Source: Isoetes taiwanensis (taxonomy: Eukaryota > Streptophyta > Lycopodiopsida > Isoetales > Isoetaceae). Taken from it: a stretch of DNA of 64,000 nt. Both the position numbers and the translations under genes were made by a program. The stretch is from assembly GCA_021234155.1 (NCBI GenBank), contig JAJEKV010000071.1, positions 1,315,138 to 1,379,137 on the forward strand, in the 5' to 3' direction. Shown here piece by piece: positions 1-13,106 of the stretch (positions within the stretch are counted from its first letter, which is position 1; each line of letters starts with the position of its first letter). The notes under the pieces were generated by a model. It had not been told where the DNA came from, searched no databases, and saw only the letters and a program-made list of their open reading frames with translations.

Positions 1-1036
1 GGTGTTGCTTGCATGGCAAAATGTTTTCCCCCAAAGGTCAAACTGGGCGGGCGCCCAATTTGCCCCAGGGGGGTGTTGCTTGCATGGCAAAATGTTTTCC
101 CCCAAAGGTCAAACTGGGCGGGCGCCCAATTTGCCCCAGGGGGTGTGCCTTTCATGGAAAAAAGTTTTTCCCCAAGGGCCAAAGTGGGCGGGCGCCCAAT
201 TTGCTCCGGGGGTATATTGCCTTGCATGGCAAAATGTTTTCCCCCAAAGGTCAAACCGGGCGAAGCCCACTTTGCCCCAAGGGGTGTTGCCTTGCATGGC
301 AAAATGTTTTTCCCCCAAGGGCCAAACTGGGCGGGCGCTCAATTTGCCCCAGGGGGTGTTGCCTTTCATGGAAAGAAGTTTCTTCGTAAGGGGCCAAAAC
401 CGGGCGGGCTTCAATTTGCCCCATGGGGTGTTGCTTGCATGGCAAAATGTTTTCCCCCAAAGGTCAAACCGGGTGGCCCAATTTGCTCCAGGGGGGTGTT
501 GCTTGCATGGCAAAATGTTTTCCCCCAAAGGTCAAACTGGGCGGGCGCCCAATTTGCCCCAGGGGGTGTTGCCTTTCATGGAAAAAAGTTTTTCCCCAAG
601 GGCCAAAGTGGGCGGGCGCCCAATTTGTTCCCCGGGGTTATATTGCCTTGCATGGCAAAATGTTTTCCCCCAAAGGTCAAACTGAGCGGGTGCCCAACTT
701 GCCCGGAGGTGTTGCCGTGCATGGCAAAAGGTATTTTCCCAAGGGCTTTTCCCAGGGCCAAACCGGCTGGCCCAATTTGCCCTGTGGGGGTGTTGCTTGC
801 ATGGCAAAATGTTTTCCCCCAAAGGTCAAACTGGGCGGGCAAACAATTTGCCCCGGGGGGTGTTGCTTTGCATGGCAAAAAGTTTTCCCCCAAGGGCCAA
901 ACTAGGCGGACGCCCAATTTGCTCGGGGTGTGTTGCCGTACATGGCAAAAAAGATTCCCCCCAAGGGCCAAATTGGGCGGGCGCCCAATTTGCCGTGGGA
1001 GGTGTTGCCTTGCATGGCAAAAGGTTTTCCCATTTC
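1..1036. repeat. Minisatellite, ~71-bp unit, about 15 copies
   Basis: About 15 head-to-tail units begin near 1, 72, 142, 211, 283, 355, 427, 495, 565, 638, 709, 789, 859, 931 and 1000. Each reads roughly GGTGTTGC, then TGCATGGCAAAATG, a C-run, and a GC-rich core GGGCGGGCGCCCAATTTG. The core contains the self-complementary GGGCGCCC. Units differ by substitutions and small indels, including a variant class with TTTCATGGAAAAAAG. The array runs off the left edge of the window. Unit length near a multiple of three and a lack of stops produce long open frames on both strands, but these are repeat artefacts and not genes. Confidence 0.95.
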
Positions 1037-2016
1037 AACTTGCTAAACATCATTATAAGAATAATTAGAATATTAGATATCTACAAACATTATAAAAGCA
1101 TTCATAAGGGATAGAGAAGTAGAACGTTCACGACTAGACCTCACAGAATAGAATATCAAGTAGTCAAATTTAATGACCTCACAAAGCCCAAATTCAATCT
1201 AAGCATATGCAAGAACTTATAATGAATAGGTTCATAGTTATTTTACATCAGTATAACAAACTAATCTAAAGGAGGCACCCTTTGAAAGTAGACACATCAA
1301 CAAAACTTAGGATCTAGATGGCAGACTGTAGAACATATTGTAGAAGGTTGGCAAACATGCTAATTTAAGGACATGCAAGTAGGCAAAACATGATAAGGGA
1401 TAATATAAAAGGTAATAAAGAATAGAGAAGAAGAAAACTTACCTCTAGTGTGAGAGAGGAGCGCCTTAAATTAAAGGAGTGTCTCATGTCAAAAGGCGCT
1501 AGATGTGCATTAGTGGGGAAGGCTCTCGAAAGGCATTTAAACGCGTCTATTGGGGAACACGATCCACCATGTATTTAAATTTCAAATCCCCCCTTTTCCC
1601 CCTTTTTTTTCCTACCGAAAATTGAATTCTAATTTCCTCACCGTCCGTTTAAATGTTAAATACTTGTTTCCCCCCAAAACCAATGTGGTAAGTCTCCATT
1701 CAGTTGCTAACACCCTTTCCTATTGCATGATTGGTCTCTTACTCACACCCTTTCCTCAGGGCGCTATACCTCATGGCGCTATAAGGTTACCAATGTGGCG
1801 CTATATATTTCATCTGGTTATCAATGTGGCGCTATATATTTCATCTGTTTATCTGTCAATGAAATTACATGGCACTATAAGATTATCGTGTGGCACTAGA
1901 CCTTTCTATCGATCATATTAAGGTTAGTTCTCCACACATATGTTTGTAGTTTATTCTTTCTTACCTATAGTCTTTTTTAAATGTAAGAATGGAAGTCTTT
2001 TAGAAGTTGGCTTCAA
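1037..2016. other. Gene-free stretch with a short degenerate GGCGCTATA repeat
   Basis: No coding region is recognised. Between about 1757 and 1905 there are four to five degenerate copies of a ~32-bp word containing ATGTGGCGCTATA with an ATTTCATCTG tail. The rest is AT-rich with no structure seen. Confidence 0.6.
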
Positions 2017-2138
2017 GGTTCTATCTTTGCTATAAGAGATAGGTTGCATGCATATTGTAGGTTTTCCATGTATATTGAGGTTCTATCTTTGCTATAAGAG
2101 ATAGGTTGCATGCATATTGTAGGTTTTCCATGCATATT
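2017..2138. repeat. Tandem duplication, 61-bp unit x2
   Basis: Two adjacent near-identical copies start at about 2017 and 2078. Each begins AGGTTCTATCTTTGCTATAA and contains GGTTGCATGCATATTG. No coding role is seen. Confidence 0.9.
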
Positions 2139-2299
2139 ATGTAGGGGTTTTGTTCAATGTTCCTTAATAAATGGGTTAACCTTGTAAAATTGCTTCATTT
2201 TCAATAAATGCTAGTGACATTAGATGATTGCAAGCCAATTGTCATTGACAAAGCTAGACTTGTGTAGTCTCTCTATTTATTTATCTATCTGCTCAATTA

Positions 2300-2704
2300 C
2301 AGCCATTATCCACCTCTTAAACAAGGCCTCCGCCCAATTTCCAGCTCCCTACCATGAGACGTATCCTTATTTAAATAGGACGATCGCCCAATTTCCCCAT
2401 CTCTTGAGACCACATGACTATCTGCTTTGTGAGGTAGATAGTTGGACGCATGTGAGGTAAAGTACTTTCCCATTGAAATTGGGCGACCGCCCTATCTGAG
2501 GTAGTAATATGAGATATATCCATATATTGACGAAAATAATTTCCCATCCAAGGCAGTTTCCCATTGAACCAATTTTCAAGCACGTGAGGTGAGGTACATA
2601 CTAGAAAACAATACTTTCCCATCCAAATATGGCGCCCGCCCAATTTATGCTGGAGAGTTGTCCCATCCAAATATGGCGCCCGCCCAATTTATGCTGGAGA
2701 GTTG
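2300..2704. repeat. GGGCG-x-CGCCC words and a 44-bp tandem duplication
   Basis: Words resembling the core of the left-edge minisatellite recur here: ATCGCCCAATTTCC near 2384, AAATTGGGCGACCGCCC near 2476, and GGCGCCCGCCCAATTTATG twice. The last lies in an exact tandem duplication (2617-2660 and 2661-2704). This looks like the scattered edge of the same repeat family. No gene is recognised. Confidence 0.7.
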
Positions 2705-4406
2705 GTCAAGAGACAGACGGATACAGATACCTAGAAATTCCGAGGAAGCCAGGCCCTTAGAAATACATTTGAAGGCCTAGGCTTCTCTTGCACAGGCCCT
2801 TTCCATAAATCTGGGCTTGATTTCTTGAAAACGGCTCTCATCTTCTATTCTGCTACTTTATTTGCAACATTATCCTGAGCAAACAACTGGTTTGTAGTGG
2901 CAGATTTGAAGCCAGAAAACAGGAATACAATTTCATCACAGGGGATGTGAATGAAAATACAGTTAAAATCCGCCGGATTTGAATTTGAAGGAAGTTAATA
3001 TGAATTGGATCAAGCGGAATTTAAGGGGAAATAGAGATGCGGAGGTCCGGAGGCTCATTGGAGTTATTCGCAGTACACGCTAAACCGCCCTATAAGTATC
3101 ATCCGCCATAGCAAAATCAATTTTCGAGAAGAATAATGTCATGTTCTACAAGAGGGCTTATTTCTAGTTAGATGCAAAATATAAATCTTTGTATGCAGAA
3201 TAGACCTCTATATGTAGAATAGACGAACCTGAATATGCAGAATAGACAAAGCATCTGATGTTCCATTTCTTCGGCCGGATTTCTCTTTGTCTTTTAGTTC
3301 TCTAGGCTTCATCAACCAACAGCATCTGCCCTGCAGCATTGACCAACAGATTCTGGGTCCTGCGGCATCACTCCTCATCTGAACTACTTCAGGCATTCGA
3401 CTGTGGCGGATCCTGTGAGAATCGAAACTATGGCATTCAGCTGCGGCAGATCCTGAATCAAAACGGCCGAGCTAGTGGCGGCTGTGGCTGAATCAAAGAC
3501 GGCTGAATCAAAACTGTGCGGGGCGCTGTGAAGGAGCAGCCGGCCGATGGAGCACCTTGCACTCTATTTAGGGTTAGGGTTATATTTAGGGTTAGGGTTA
3601 GGTTCATATTAAGTGCCACATTCTGATTCGCTTTTTTCCCAAATCCCGACCATGCATCATACCCTCATTTTTATTTGTCTTTGTCTAGGTCCATGCTCTA
3701 TTAGATAATTACCATGTACATTTTTTGTTTGACTATAATTGTTTTTATTATGTAGGTACGTTAATTGGTGTATGCCACTAGAGAATTTATTTACATGTAT
3801 GCTCTAGAGGTATCATATAACCATTCCATACATTGGTGCTAAATTATGGCATTATGTAGAGATGTAATGGTATTGGTGCATGCACAAGAAAATAGCCGCG
3901 ACTATCAACTGACTTGGTGGGAGACTATCGATTATGCTTCGACTCCTTCCAATAAGAAGACGCCACCCAAAACTGTCAAGATTACAGTGCTTATTGCTCA
4001 AGCATATACAACACTCGCTGGGTAAAAGAAAACTGTCATGGAAGCGAGGTTCTCATAAAAAGGTCCATAAATTCAGGTATTGTCCAAATTTAATGAAATT
4101 GTGCTTATTAGAAGTATTTCCTCGACATAATTGTGGGAAGGTATACTTAAAGGCCTTAAAGTTATCATAGAACTATCAGTTAAATATAATACTATTGGAA
4201 CCAATATATCCAATATTATTATAATGTTAATGTGGGAATCTTACCTTAAGGTAATTAATTACATGCATTAAAGAAGTCCAGCAGGGATCATGCAGGGTTC
4301 CAAGGTAATGCTTATTTAAGACGTTAACTAAACCGTGGTAAGGATGTAACTCCTTATGTCTAATTCTTGTGAATGATATTAAATCGCTGTTGTAGTAGCA
4401 AGATGA
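2705..4406. other. Gene-free stretch with telomere-like words
   Basis: No gene is recognised. At 3567-3604 there is a short cluster of TTTAGGG/TTAGGG units, an interstitial telomere-like tract of about five units. A CpG-rich patch at 3400-3550 repeats CGGCTGAATCAAA-type words. The remaining sequence is AT-rich without visible organisation. Confidence 0.55.
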
Positions 4407-7400
4407 TCATAAATTCGTAATTAATATATAGTATGAAATTAAATTCTGATTTTTTGTCAGCTGGCTTCTTAAGTCATTACCAGCATACAGACCAATGTTT
4501 CGAATTTTCGGATAAGATCTAGATCAAGGAGTTAGCATTAGAACGATCCGGGAGGGTTGTTTAGCATTAGAACGATTCGGGCGGTCCCCAAAAGGCAAGC
4601 CCCAAAAAGGTTATCGAGGCAGTCTTTCGTGACAGCTCTCCCTTGGGAGCCATATGCTAATGACCACCCACTAGGAGCTCGATTCCCCTATCCTGCCATT
4701 AAATCCTCAATTCAAGGGCCCTGCTTCGATAGGTCCAAAAAAATCCAAGATCGGTCTAGGAGAACTTATCAAATCACGAAGCGTCCTGCGGGCGGCCGTG
4801 TGGAAATCAAAGTAGAAATCGAATTCGACATCACCACATCATCCAAAATGACAAAATTACCCTAGAGACCAAAATTACATGGTCAGTTTTGCAAAAGAAG
4901 AAAACACTTATGCCTTACATGGCAGTATTCTGCAGCTAGGGCAATTGACTACGAGTGCGTTAGACAGGAGTTAGTTTGGCTCTTCTTGGAGAAGGAGTGG
5001 TCTTTTGGCCATGAAACGCGGTCCCCAAAGTAATGTCGATGTTCTGAGTCCATTGGCAGAGCCATATCATGATTCTGGAGAGGGAAAGTTGCCCGTTCAT
5101 CTCCAGGGCCTTCGAAAGAGGACTTTTGGGACAAGATGCTTCCGGGGGGTTTTTTAGAGTCTATGCTCTGACGTCAACAGCCCCCCTCTATGTCAAGGCA
5201 CAAGTTAAGGTCTTGGTCGAATCTGACAAGGATAGAGCCTCCGAAACGTAAACCCGTGAGTTGCCAGGTTCTTGAAGGATTTGTGTTTTGGGTGCTGAGT
5301 TTTGGTCTTTTGCACTTGGAATGTAGCCAAGAAGCTGCAGTTGAGAAGCAAAGCAAGGGGAATTGACAAAATGGAGTTTGGATTTGTCCTCCTCCCCTTA
5401 TGGCAATTAGAAATCAAGGGCCGCTTCATAAGTTCGTAATTAATCCATAGTATGAAATTAAATTCTGATTTTTTGTCAACTAACTTGTGACGCTCCCTGC
5501 TAAATATACGGCGCTCGGCCATACACTCGGCAGGAAATCCCCCATCCGGCTCAACAGCCGCACAGGCCCTTCGTCTGCCCCGGACTCTAAGGTGACCCTA
5601 GTGCGGGGAGGGGACACGAAGGTGTCTTGGCGCGCCCTTCCCCTATGGGCTCCTATAACAGCGGAAGCGATAAACATGTCAGAACTAGCATCAACAATAC
5701 AAATACTACCTCGAAGGGTAGCCCATCACATATCCATAAGTGCAAGGATGATAATCACAAACAGTAAAACATGAGAGCTCCTACCCGTGGCTCCGACACA
5801 TAAAGGAGTCAACTGACTGGCTAGGCCTCAAGATAGAGCAGACCGAATCATAACAATGGCGGGGCTGGCATAAGACAATGGCTAGGGTTGACCACTCCAT
5901 CCGCCCCTCCTGTGCATACTTTGCAGATGGACTAGATCAGGCTCTGGCATGACTCTAACCTTCCGGATACATAATCCCATGGTATCACCCATCGGGACTA
6001 CTCCAGGTTGCATCTCCCTGGTCCGTCGAGGTAGGAAGGGTTGCATCTCCCCTTCCCGGGGTCTAGAGGCTCCACGGGCGGCTAGAGAATCGTGGCGACA
6101 CACGATTCGTAACCGACTGAACCCCCCAAAACAAGAGCCAAGCTGACACTTGCAACTCTTGAGAGGCAGGGCAACACCTTCGCCCCAGGAGGTGTCGGAC
6201 CCATGCCCGGCCCACACGAAGTGACCGACCATAAGCCTAGCCCACTATGGGATCCCCCGTAGCCCCCGCTCGGCAGGGATCCTCCCTCCATCTTGCCTCT
6301 AGCCCCGTTGTGTAGTGCTGAGTCACATCATAGCCTCCATAGTCCGGTGGGTTCCTATGCACAGGCCGCAACTAATAGGAACTAAGGGATCTACACTAGG
6401 AGCATACTACATATGGCCCTAAGTCTCTACCCCCCTTCCCAACACAAGAGGAACAGCATGATCAACCATCATCACATAATCATCATGAACAATATCATAT
6501 GAACATCTTAACCTAATCATACATATCTAACTATTAGTTAGGGTTCCTTGATTAGGGTTCAAGATGTTCAACCAAGGATCTAGGTGGCTCTACTCTAGAC
6601 ACAAAATACTAACCCACCTGGAATGCTAACTTCCAGATGAACTAACATGAACCCTACTCAACCTACCTCCTCCGGAAGCGCTTCCTCCCATCCCTGGCGT
6701 CTCCATGCTCCTTGACGAGGTTCGAAGACTTGCTCCCTCAACGATCATACACACCTTCCAGGGGCTGCTGCTCCAGGCTAGGCTATGACGAACGATGCTC
6801 GAAACGGGGTTTCGAGCACGTAGATGAGAGTTCAGGTGCTAGGTCAGGGAAAAGAGGTCTAGGGTTAGGGTTAGAGCTAATATAGGTGTGGGTCCACATA
6901 GGATGCCATGTGGCACCACTAGGGTGAGGCCGTGTGGCAGTTGCCCCAATAGGATAAGGCCATGTGGAAATGGGCCTTATCCTAAGGTTATCTAAGTTAA
7001 GTAATTAACTTAGATGTGCACCCCTTGCCACTTTCTAAGGCATACAAGGCTACCTAGGTAGACTTGTATGGTGACGGGTCCAGGAATATACGTATTTATA
7101 GCGTATATTCCTCTGGAACGTCACATAACTTCCCAAGTCATCACCAGCATATATGCCAATTTTTTGAATTTTTGGATAAGATTTAGATCAAAGAGTTAGC
7201 ATTAAAATGGTCCCGGTAGCTGTTGTTGGGCAGCCATACTGGCAACCTTCCCGAAGTCAAATAAGGCTAGGACCTTGCACAGCTGCCTCACTATGCGGGA
7301 GGATCCGGACCCCAAAAGGCGAGCCGAGGTAGTCTTTTTTGGCAGCACTCCTTTGGGAGCCATATGCTAATGACCACTCTCCCGGAGCTCGGTTCCCCTA

Positions 7401-10075
7401 TCCTATCGTTGAATCCTCCATTCAAGGGCCCTGTTTTGAGTAGGTCCAAAAACATCCAAGATCAGTCTCTGAGAACTTATCAAACAGCGAAGCGTCCTAT
7501 AGGGAACTGTATAGAAATCGAAGTGTTTTGTCGTTCGGGCATTGCAGAGGCTCCGGAATGGCCATTCGACATTGTCACGTCAACCGAAATAGCAAAATTA
7601 CTCTAGAGATTAAAATTACACGATCAGTTTTGCAAAAGAAAGAAACACTTATGCCTTAACGATCAGTTTTGCAAAAGAAAGAAACACTTACGCCTTACAA
7701 GGCAGTATTCAGCAGCTAAGCCAATTGACTACGAGCGTGTTGGACAGGAGTTAGTTTGGCTCTTCTTGGAGAAGGAGTGGTCTTTTGGAAAGGTGGTCTC
7801 CAAAGTAATGTTGACATTCTGATTCCATTAGCAAAGCCACATCATGATTCCGAAGAGGGAAAGATGCATGTTCGTCTCCAGGGCCTTCGAAAGAGGACTT
7901 TTGGGGCAAGCTACTTCTGGGGGGTTTTTTAGGGTCCATGCTCTGGCATCAACACCCCTCCTCTATGTCAAGACACAGGTTAAGATCTTGGTCAAATATG
8001 ACAAGGATAGAGCCTCTGAAATGTAAACCTTGTGAGTTGTCAGGTTCTTGAAGGGTTTGCATTTTGGGTGCCGAGTTTTGGTCTTTTGGTCTTGGGATGT
8101 AGCCCAGAAGCTGCACTTGAGAATGTGAAGAAAGGGAAATTGACGGAATGGAGTTTGGATCTGTCCTTCTCCTGTTGTGGCAATTAGAAATCAAGGGCCG
8201 CTTTCGAAGAGAAAGCATTCATAAATTCGTAATTAATGTATAGTACAAAAGTAAATTCTGGTTTTTTGTCAGCGAGCTTCTTAAGTCATCACCAGCATAC
8301 AAGCCAATTTTTCGAATTTTTGGATAAGATTTAGATCAACGAGTTAGCATTAGAATGGTCCGGGCAGCCTGTTGTAGGGAAGCCGAGTTGGCAACCTTCT
8401 CCAAGTCAAATGAGGCCAAGACTTTGCACGGGTGCCTCAACAGAGGAGAGAAGCTCTACCCCAAAAGGCGAGCCCCAAAAAAGTTTCCGAGGCAGTTTTT
8501 CTTAGCCTTGGGAGCCCTATACTAATGACCACTCTCCCGGAGCTCGTTTCCCCTATCTTGCCGTTGAATCCTCCATTCAAGGGCCCTGTTTTGAGTAGGT
8601 CCAAAAAAATCCAAGATCGGTCTCCAAGAACTTATCAAACTGCGAAGCGTCTTGCGGGCGACCGTGTAGAAATCGAAGTGTTTTGTCATTCGGGCATTGC
8701 GGAGGCTCTGGAATGACAATTCGACTTCTCCATATTGTCCAGAATGGCAAAATTACTCTAGAGACCAAAATTACACAGTCAGTTTTGCAAAAAAAAAGAA
8801 ACACTTACGCCTTACATTGCAGTATTCAGCAGCTAGGCCAATTGATGAGTTAGTTTGATGCTTCTTGGAGAAGGGGTGGTCTTTTAGCCATGAAACTTGG
8901 TCCCAAGAGTAACGTCGATGTTTCGAGTCCATTGGTTCCGGAGAGGAAGAATTGCCCATTCGTCTCTAGGGCCTTCGAAAGATCACTTTTGGGGCAAGTT
9001 GTTTCCGGGGGTTTGTTAAAGTCCATGCTCTGGCGTCAACACCCCCCCTCCCCCCCCCTTTATGTGAAGACATAGTTTAAGGTCTTGGTCGAATCTGACA
9101 AGGATAGGGCCTTCGCCTGTGAGTTGCCAGGTTCTTGAAGGGTTTGCATTTTCGTTGCCAAGTTTTGGTCTTTTGCACTTGGGATATGGCTAAGAAGCTA
9201 CAGTTGAGATTGTAAAGCAAGGGGAATTGGCAGAATGGAGTTTGAATCGGTCTTCCTCCCACTGTGGCAGTTAGAAATCAAGGGCCGCTTTTGCAAAGCA
9301 AGATATTCATAAATTCATAATGAATCCATAGTACGAATTAATTCTGATTATTTGTCAGCTGGCTTCCTAAGTCATCAGCAGCATCCATGCCAATTTTCTG
9401 AATTTTCGAATAAAGTTTAGATCAAAGATTTAGCATTAGAACGGTCCGGGCAGCCTGTTGTTGGGGAGCCGAGCTGGCAACCTTCCCCAAGTCAAACAAG
9501 GCCAGGATCTTGCACGGCCGCCTCACCAAAGGGGAGAATCCGGACCCCAAAAGGCAAGCTCCAAAAAAGTTCCCGATGCAGTCTTTCTTGGCAGCGCTCT
9601 CTTGGGAGCCGTATGCTAATGACCACCCTCCCGGAGTTCGGTTCCCCTATCCTGCCATTGAATCCTTCGTTCAAGGGCCCTGCTTCGAGTAGGTCCAAAA
9701 AAATCAATATCGGTCTGGGAGAACTTATCAAACCATGAAGCATCCTGTGGGCAACCATGTAGAAATCGAACTGTTTTGTCGTTGGGGCATTGCGGACGTT
9801 CCGGAATGCGAACTCGACATCGCCACCAAATTTATACGGTCAGTTTTGCAAAGAAAAAAATACATATGCCTTACATGGCGGTATTTAGCAGCTAGGCCAA
9901 TTAACTACGAGAGTGTTGGACACGAGTTAGTTTGGAGCTTCTTGGAGAAAGGGTGGTCTTTTAGTCATGAAACTTGGTCTCCAGAGTAATGTTGATGTTC
10001 TGTGTCCATTGGCAGAGCCCATTGCGGTTCCGAAGAGGGAAAATTGCCCGTTCGTCTCTAGGGCCTTCGAAAGAG
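4407..10075. repeat. Array of ~1.02-1.15 kb satellite-like repeats, interrupted by a solo LTR
   Basis: Units are aligned on a shared start (GTCAGCTGGCTTC / AAGTCATCACCAGCAT). Unit A is 4456-5474. Unit B is 5475-5485 plus 7131-8267. Unit C is 8268-9353. Unit D is 9354-10075 and is cut short. A stub of the preceding unit occupies about 4407-4455. All units share landmarks such as GAGCCATATGCTAATGACCA, TTCAAGGGCCCTG and GGGCCTTCGAAAGAG. Short open frames of 60-100 codons occur in each unit but are not conserved between units, so no protein is called. Unit lengths are about 1,019, 1,148, 1,086 and at least 722 bp. Confidence 0.9.
5486..7125. mobile_element. Solo LTR of an LTR retrotransposon
   Basis: The 1,640-bp segment begins TGTGACGCTCC and ends GGAACGTCACA. 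These are imperfect inverted ends with the canonical TG...CA of LTRs. It is flanked by identical 5-bp sequences TAACT (5481-5485 and 7126-7130). Removing the segment and one TAACT rejoins the surrounding ~1.1 kb repeat exactly as in the uninterrupted neighbouring copies. No gag, pol, primer-binding site or second LTR is present, so this is the product of LTR-LTR recombination. It is more GC-rich than its surroundings and carries a telomere-like GGGTTAGGGTTAG word near 6860. The superfamily is not determined; the TGTGACGC start is common in plant Gypsy LTRs. Confidence 0.9.
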
Positions 10076-10560
10076 TTCGAAAACCTAAAAATTGAACATA
10101 ATGTCAATAAGCACAAAGATAGATTCCAGGGAATAGAAGCATTAAGACTACTAGAATGAAGATAAATGATTATAGAGAAGCATTCGATACTACAGAATTG
10201 TTACTACCTGACTGGCGTGTAAGGCTGGACCCATGTAGCTAGAAAAGACTTGGTGTTAAATTGAATTGAGAATAGAGGCATTAGGACTGCTAGAATGAAG
10301 ATAAATGATTATAGAGAAGCAAAACTAGTTCCACTACTGACGGAATGGTGAATGAACTGCACTTTATACGTCCACTATATAGGGCTACAATAACATAAAG
10401 AGGATTTTAACCCTTGAACGTTGGTCTTGAATTAGAATAACTTCTCTGCCGAGGGGGCCAAGGGTTGAAAAAGTAGCATAAAAAGTAGAGACACAAATAC
10501 TGGTGGAAACCTAACCTCTTTAAATCTAACAAAATAGAATTTTAAGATAAACTAATCTCA
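10076..10560. repeat. Gene-free DNA with a ~52-bp direct repeat
   Basis: Two copies of a ~52-bp sequence (about 10131-10181 and 10270-10321) share GAATAGA-GCATTA-GACT and AGAATGAAGATAAATGATTA. They are separated by 88 bp. No coding sequence is recognised. Confidence 0.75.
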
Positions 10561-10564
10561 TTTT

Positions 10565-11065
10565 TTGAACCTAAGCTTGTTCTTGAATAGTTTTAGAGCT
10601 TTTTGTATTTGTTGTTTGTTCTTCCAATTTCATCCCATTTTGATCCTACTCCACACTTATTCTTCCATTCCATTCTTCCTTCAATCTTCCATTCTTCCTT
10701 CAATCTTCCATTCTTGCATTCTTCTTCTTCCGTTCTTGCATCCTTCTTCCATACTTATTCCTCCATCCCTTTGTTCCGCCTCTTTTTTTTTTATTCTTAC
10801 TCCTCTTATTCTCCTTCTTCCTCCTCTTATTCGAATTCATACTCTTGATTCCCTTCTTATTTTTCTTCTTCTTCAGATTCTTCCTCCCGTTATTCGGATT
10901 CCTTCTTGTTTTCTTCTTAGCCTTTTCGTCTTCGGATTCTTCCATTCTTCTTCTTCCTATTTTTTTCCCCATCGAAGATGGGGGCGTCGTTCAAAGACGA
11001 GAATCCTTCTTCTTCTTATTTCCCTCCACCCCCGGTTTTTTCCAAGTTTTTCCCGTTTAAGTTTA
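10565..11065. repeat. Pyrimidine-rich low-complexity tract
   Basis: About 500 bp is dominated by CTT/TTC/CCT words on the plus strand. A 176-codon open frame (10565-11095) across it is Leu/Phe/Ser/Ile-rich low-complexity translation with no domain, and the minus-strand frame is the matching Lys/Arg/Glu-rich shadow. It is treated as simple sequence and not a gene. Confidence 0.8.
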
Positions 11066-13106
11066 TTTATACTGATATTTTTGATATTTTTGTAAGCATT
11101 GAATTTATTATTTTGCATGTACACTCATAACATAATGCGTTGTTCTTTCAAAAACAATTTTGGCACCTCGTATGTGTATTCTAGGTAAGCATTTCATTTT
11201 CAATAAGCTAATAAAATATTAATGCTTTATTTCGGTTAAATACAATTTGAATAGCATGCGTTAACTTCTTCCTTGCCTCGAATGCCTCATCAACAGCCCT
11301 TTGCAGGCGCTTTGACAGGGGGTTATCAGCACAACTACCAAATGATATCCCAATGCACACTGTCTTGCAGCTGACGCATCTCGATGCAAGTCAGACATCT
11401 CATTAATGGATTTGCTAGCATGTGAAGCACCTACATGATTGTGGCAGTAAATGAACTTGAGGTAAGCCAGAAATAGAATGATTTGGATCTGTGAATATGA
11501 TAGTGCCATGTCTGTCACATCACTCATGCATTAACTTGCAAGTGCGTTCTATGAAGTCAGTCCCTAGTGACAACCTTAGGTGATGCTTTAACTGGAGCAC
11601 TTCCTTCCTCTTCAGGGACCTACCAACTTATTTTCTGTATTTCTTTTTAGGCCATGCTATATAAGAAAATCTATATGCTCATCTTTATACTGCCACAGGA
11701 AAGTGAAGTTATTCCTATGCATATACTTACAGCTTATGGGAAAAGATTTAAGGGTTAAGCTTTTCGATCTGACATGAAATATAGAGCGACGACTGAAATT
11801 CATTTATCCGGGCTTTCATGAGACAATCTGATCAAAAGCATGTAGTTCTTTGCTTTTGAAAATTCCAGCTTATTTCTCAAGGGTTTCTTCTAGTTTATTC
11901 CTCAACAGTGGTATGATTCTAATTTTTCAGCTTATTGGTTGATATGTTGAAGGCATTTCGAAGCACCATGCGAAGAACATAGATATGATTTCAATTTTCT
12001 GGCTTCGTGGACGTGCCTGGGTTCAAATCCCAAGGAGCCTCTTCTTAATTGCATTTTGGTTCTCTTGATTATTACATTTGAGGGTGAAAAGCTTTTCTCC
12101 CATGTGACCACTACGTATTCAACATCCATTGGACGTTTTTCTGCATATTTTGTACGCTAAATATTCCATTTTAAGGGTTGGCATTGTGGCAATCGAGATC
12201 TAATCTCACAAAGCATCCCAAATGCATATCGACTCTAATCGCTTATTCAACTCTAATTGCTTTAAAAAAAATAAAATTCAAGAAGTCCTCAGTCGTTGGA
12301 TGTGAAATTTCTGCCAATAGTCTGATGCACATGGGTCAGCACACCATATACATGCTAAAACCCAAATGAGAAAGAGTTCCTGCTCCAGCCAGCGCAGAGA
12401 TTACATGCACGAAGCCAGATTCAGAATCATCGAAACCTCGGATTCGAAGCAACAGACAAAGAAATAAGCTAAGCCTTTTGCTCTAATATACAAAATTCCT
12501 TATGCTAAGCTCCCTACACTAAAATCCAAAGAACAGAAGCAATCTACAGTAGCCCACTCCCTCTATAAAAAAACAAGCAATTACAAATCAGAAGATGTAA
12601 TATGCAAAATTCTATCCTAGTGTGCAAAATTCCTTCGGTAAAGCCCCCTTTGCAAGAATCACATAAGCAAATGCATGATCTTGTTCCCTAAGAATAGCCG
12701 GCCAATGCAGGCAATACACCCTGCTCCCACGCCTGAGGCAGATCCACCCCCTTGCCCTTCTCTCACCTGCAGAAGAATTCATAAAAAAAAACACTCTGGA
12801 CTGGAAAGATCGTGGCAGCAAGAAAATCGGATCGGCAACTGCTTCTTTGCAGGTCATACTAAGAAGGTTTTTGCCAAGAGTTTTTTTGCAAAAAAAAGTG
12901 CCACCTACAGCCTCAAATCGTTGAAGCCCTTCTCCCACCCGTTTGTTATGTGATAACAATTTAAAGAAAGGTTTCCCCTTCAAACAAGGTTAGGTTTCCA
13001 GCATAAGTGATTTTTTTGGCCCTAGGGAATGTTGACGTGTATTTTTGTGGCCAAGTGGAGGTAAGAGTTCCCCCTAGCCATATTTTCCAAATTCTCCTCC
13101 TAGATC
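11066..13106. other. Gene-free stretch; one tRNA-like T-arm
   Basis: No protein is recognised. Near 12004-12028 the sequence TGGGTTCAAATCCCA has the form of a tRNA T-arm and internal box B (GGTTCRANNCC). No complete cloverleaf can be built around it, so it is most likely a remnant of a tRNA-derived repeat. A 123-codon minus-strand frame at 12612-12983 resembles nothing known. Confidence 0.45.

Noticed and set aside
2-1068. Several open frames of 70-350 codons on both strands at the left edge
   Set aside because: All are translations of the ~71-bp minisatellite; their peptides are internally repetitive with no domain.
10565-11095. 176-codon open frame
   Set aside because: It is low-complexity translation of a pyrimidine-rich tract, hydrophobic and unlike any protein family.
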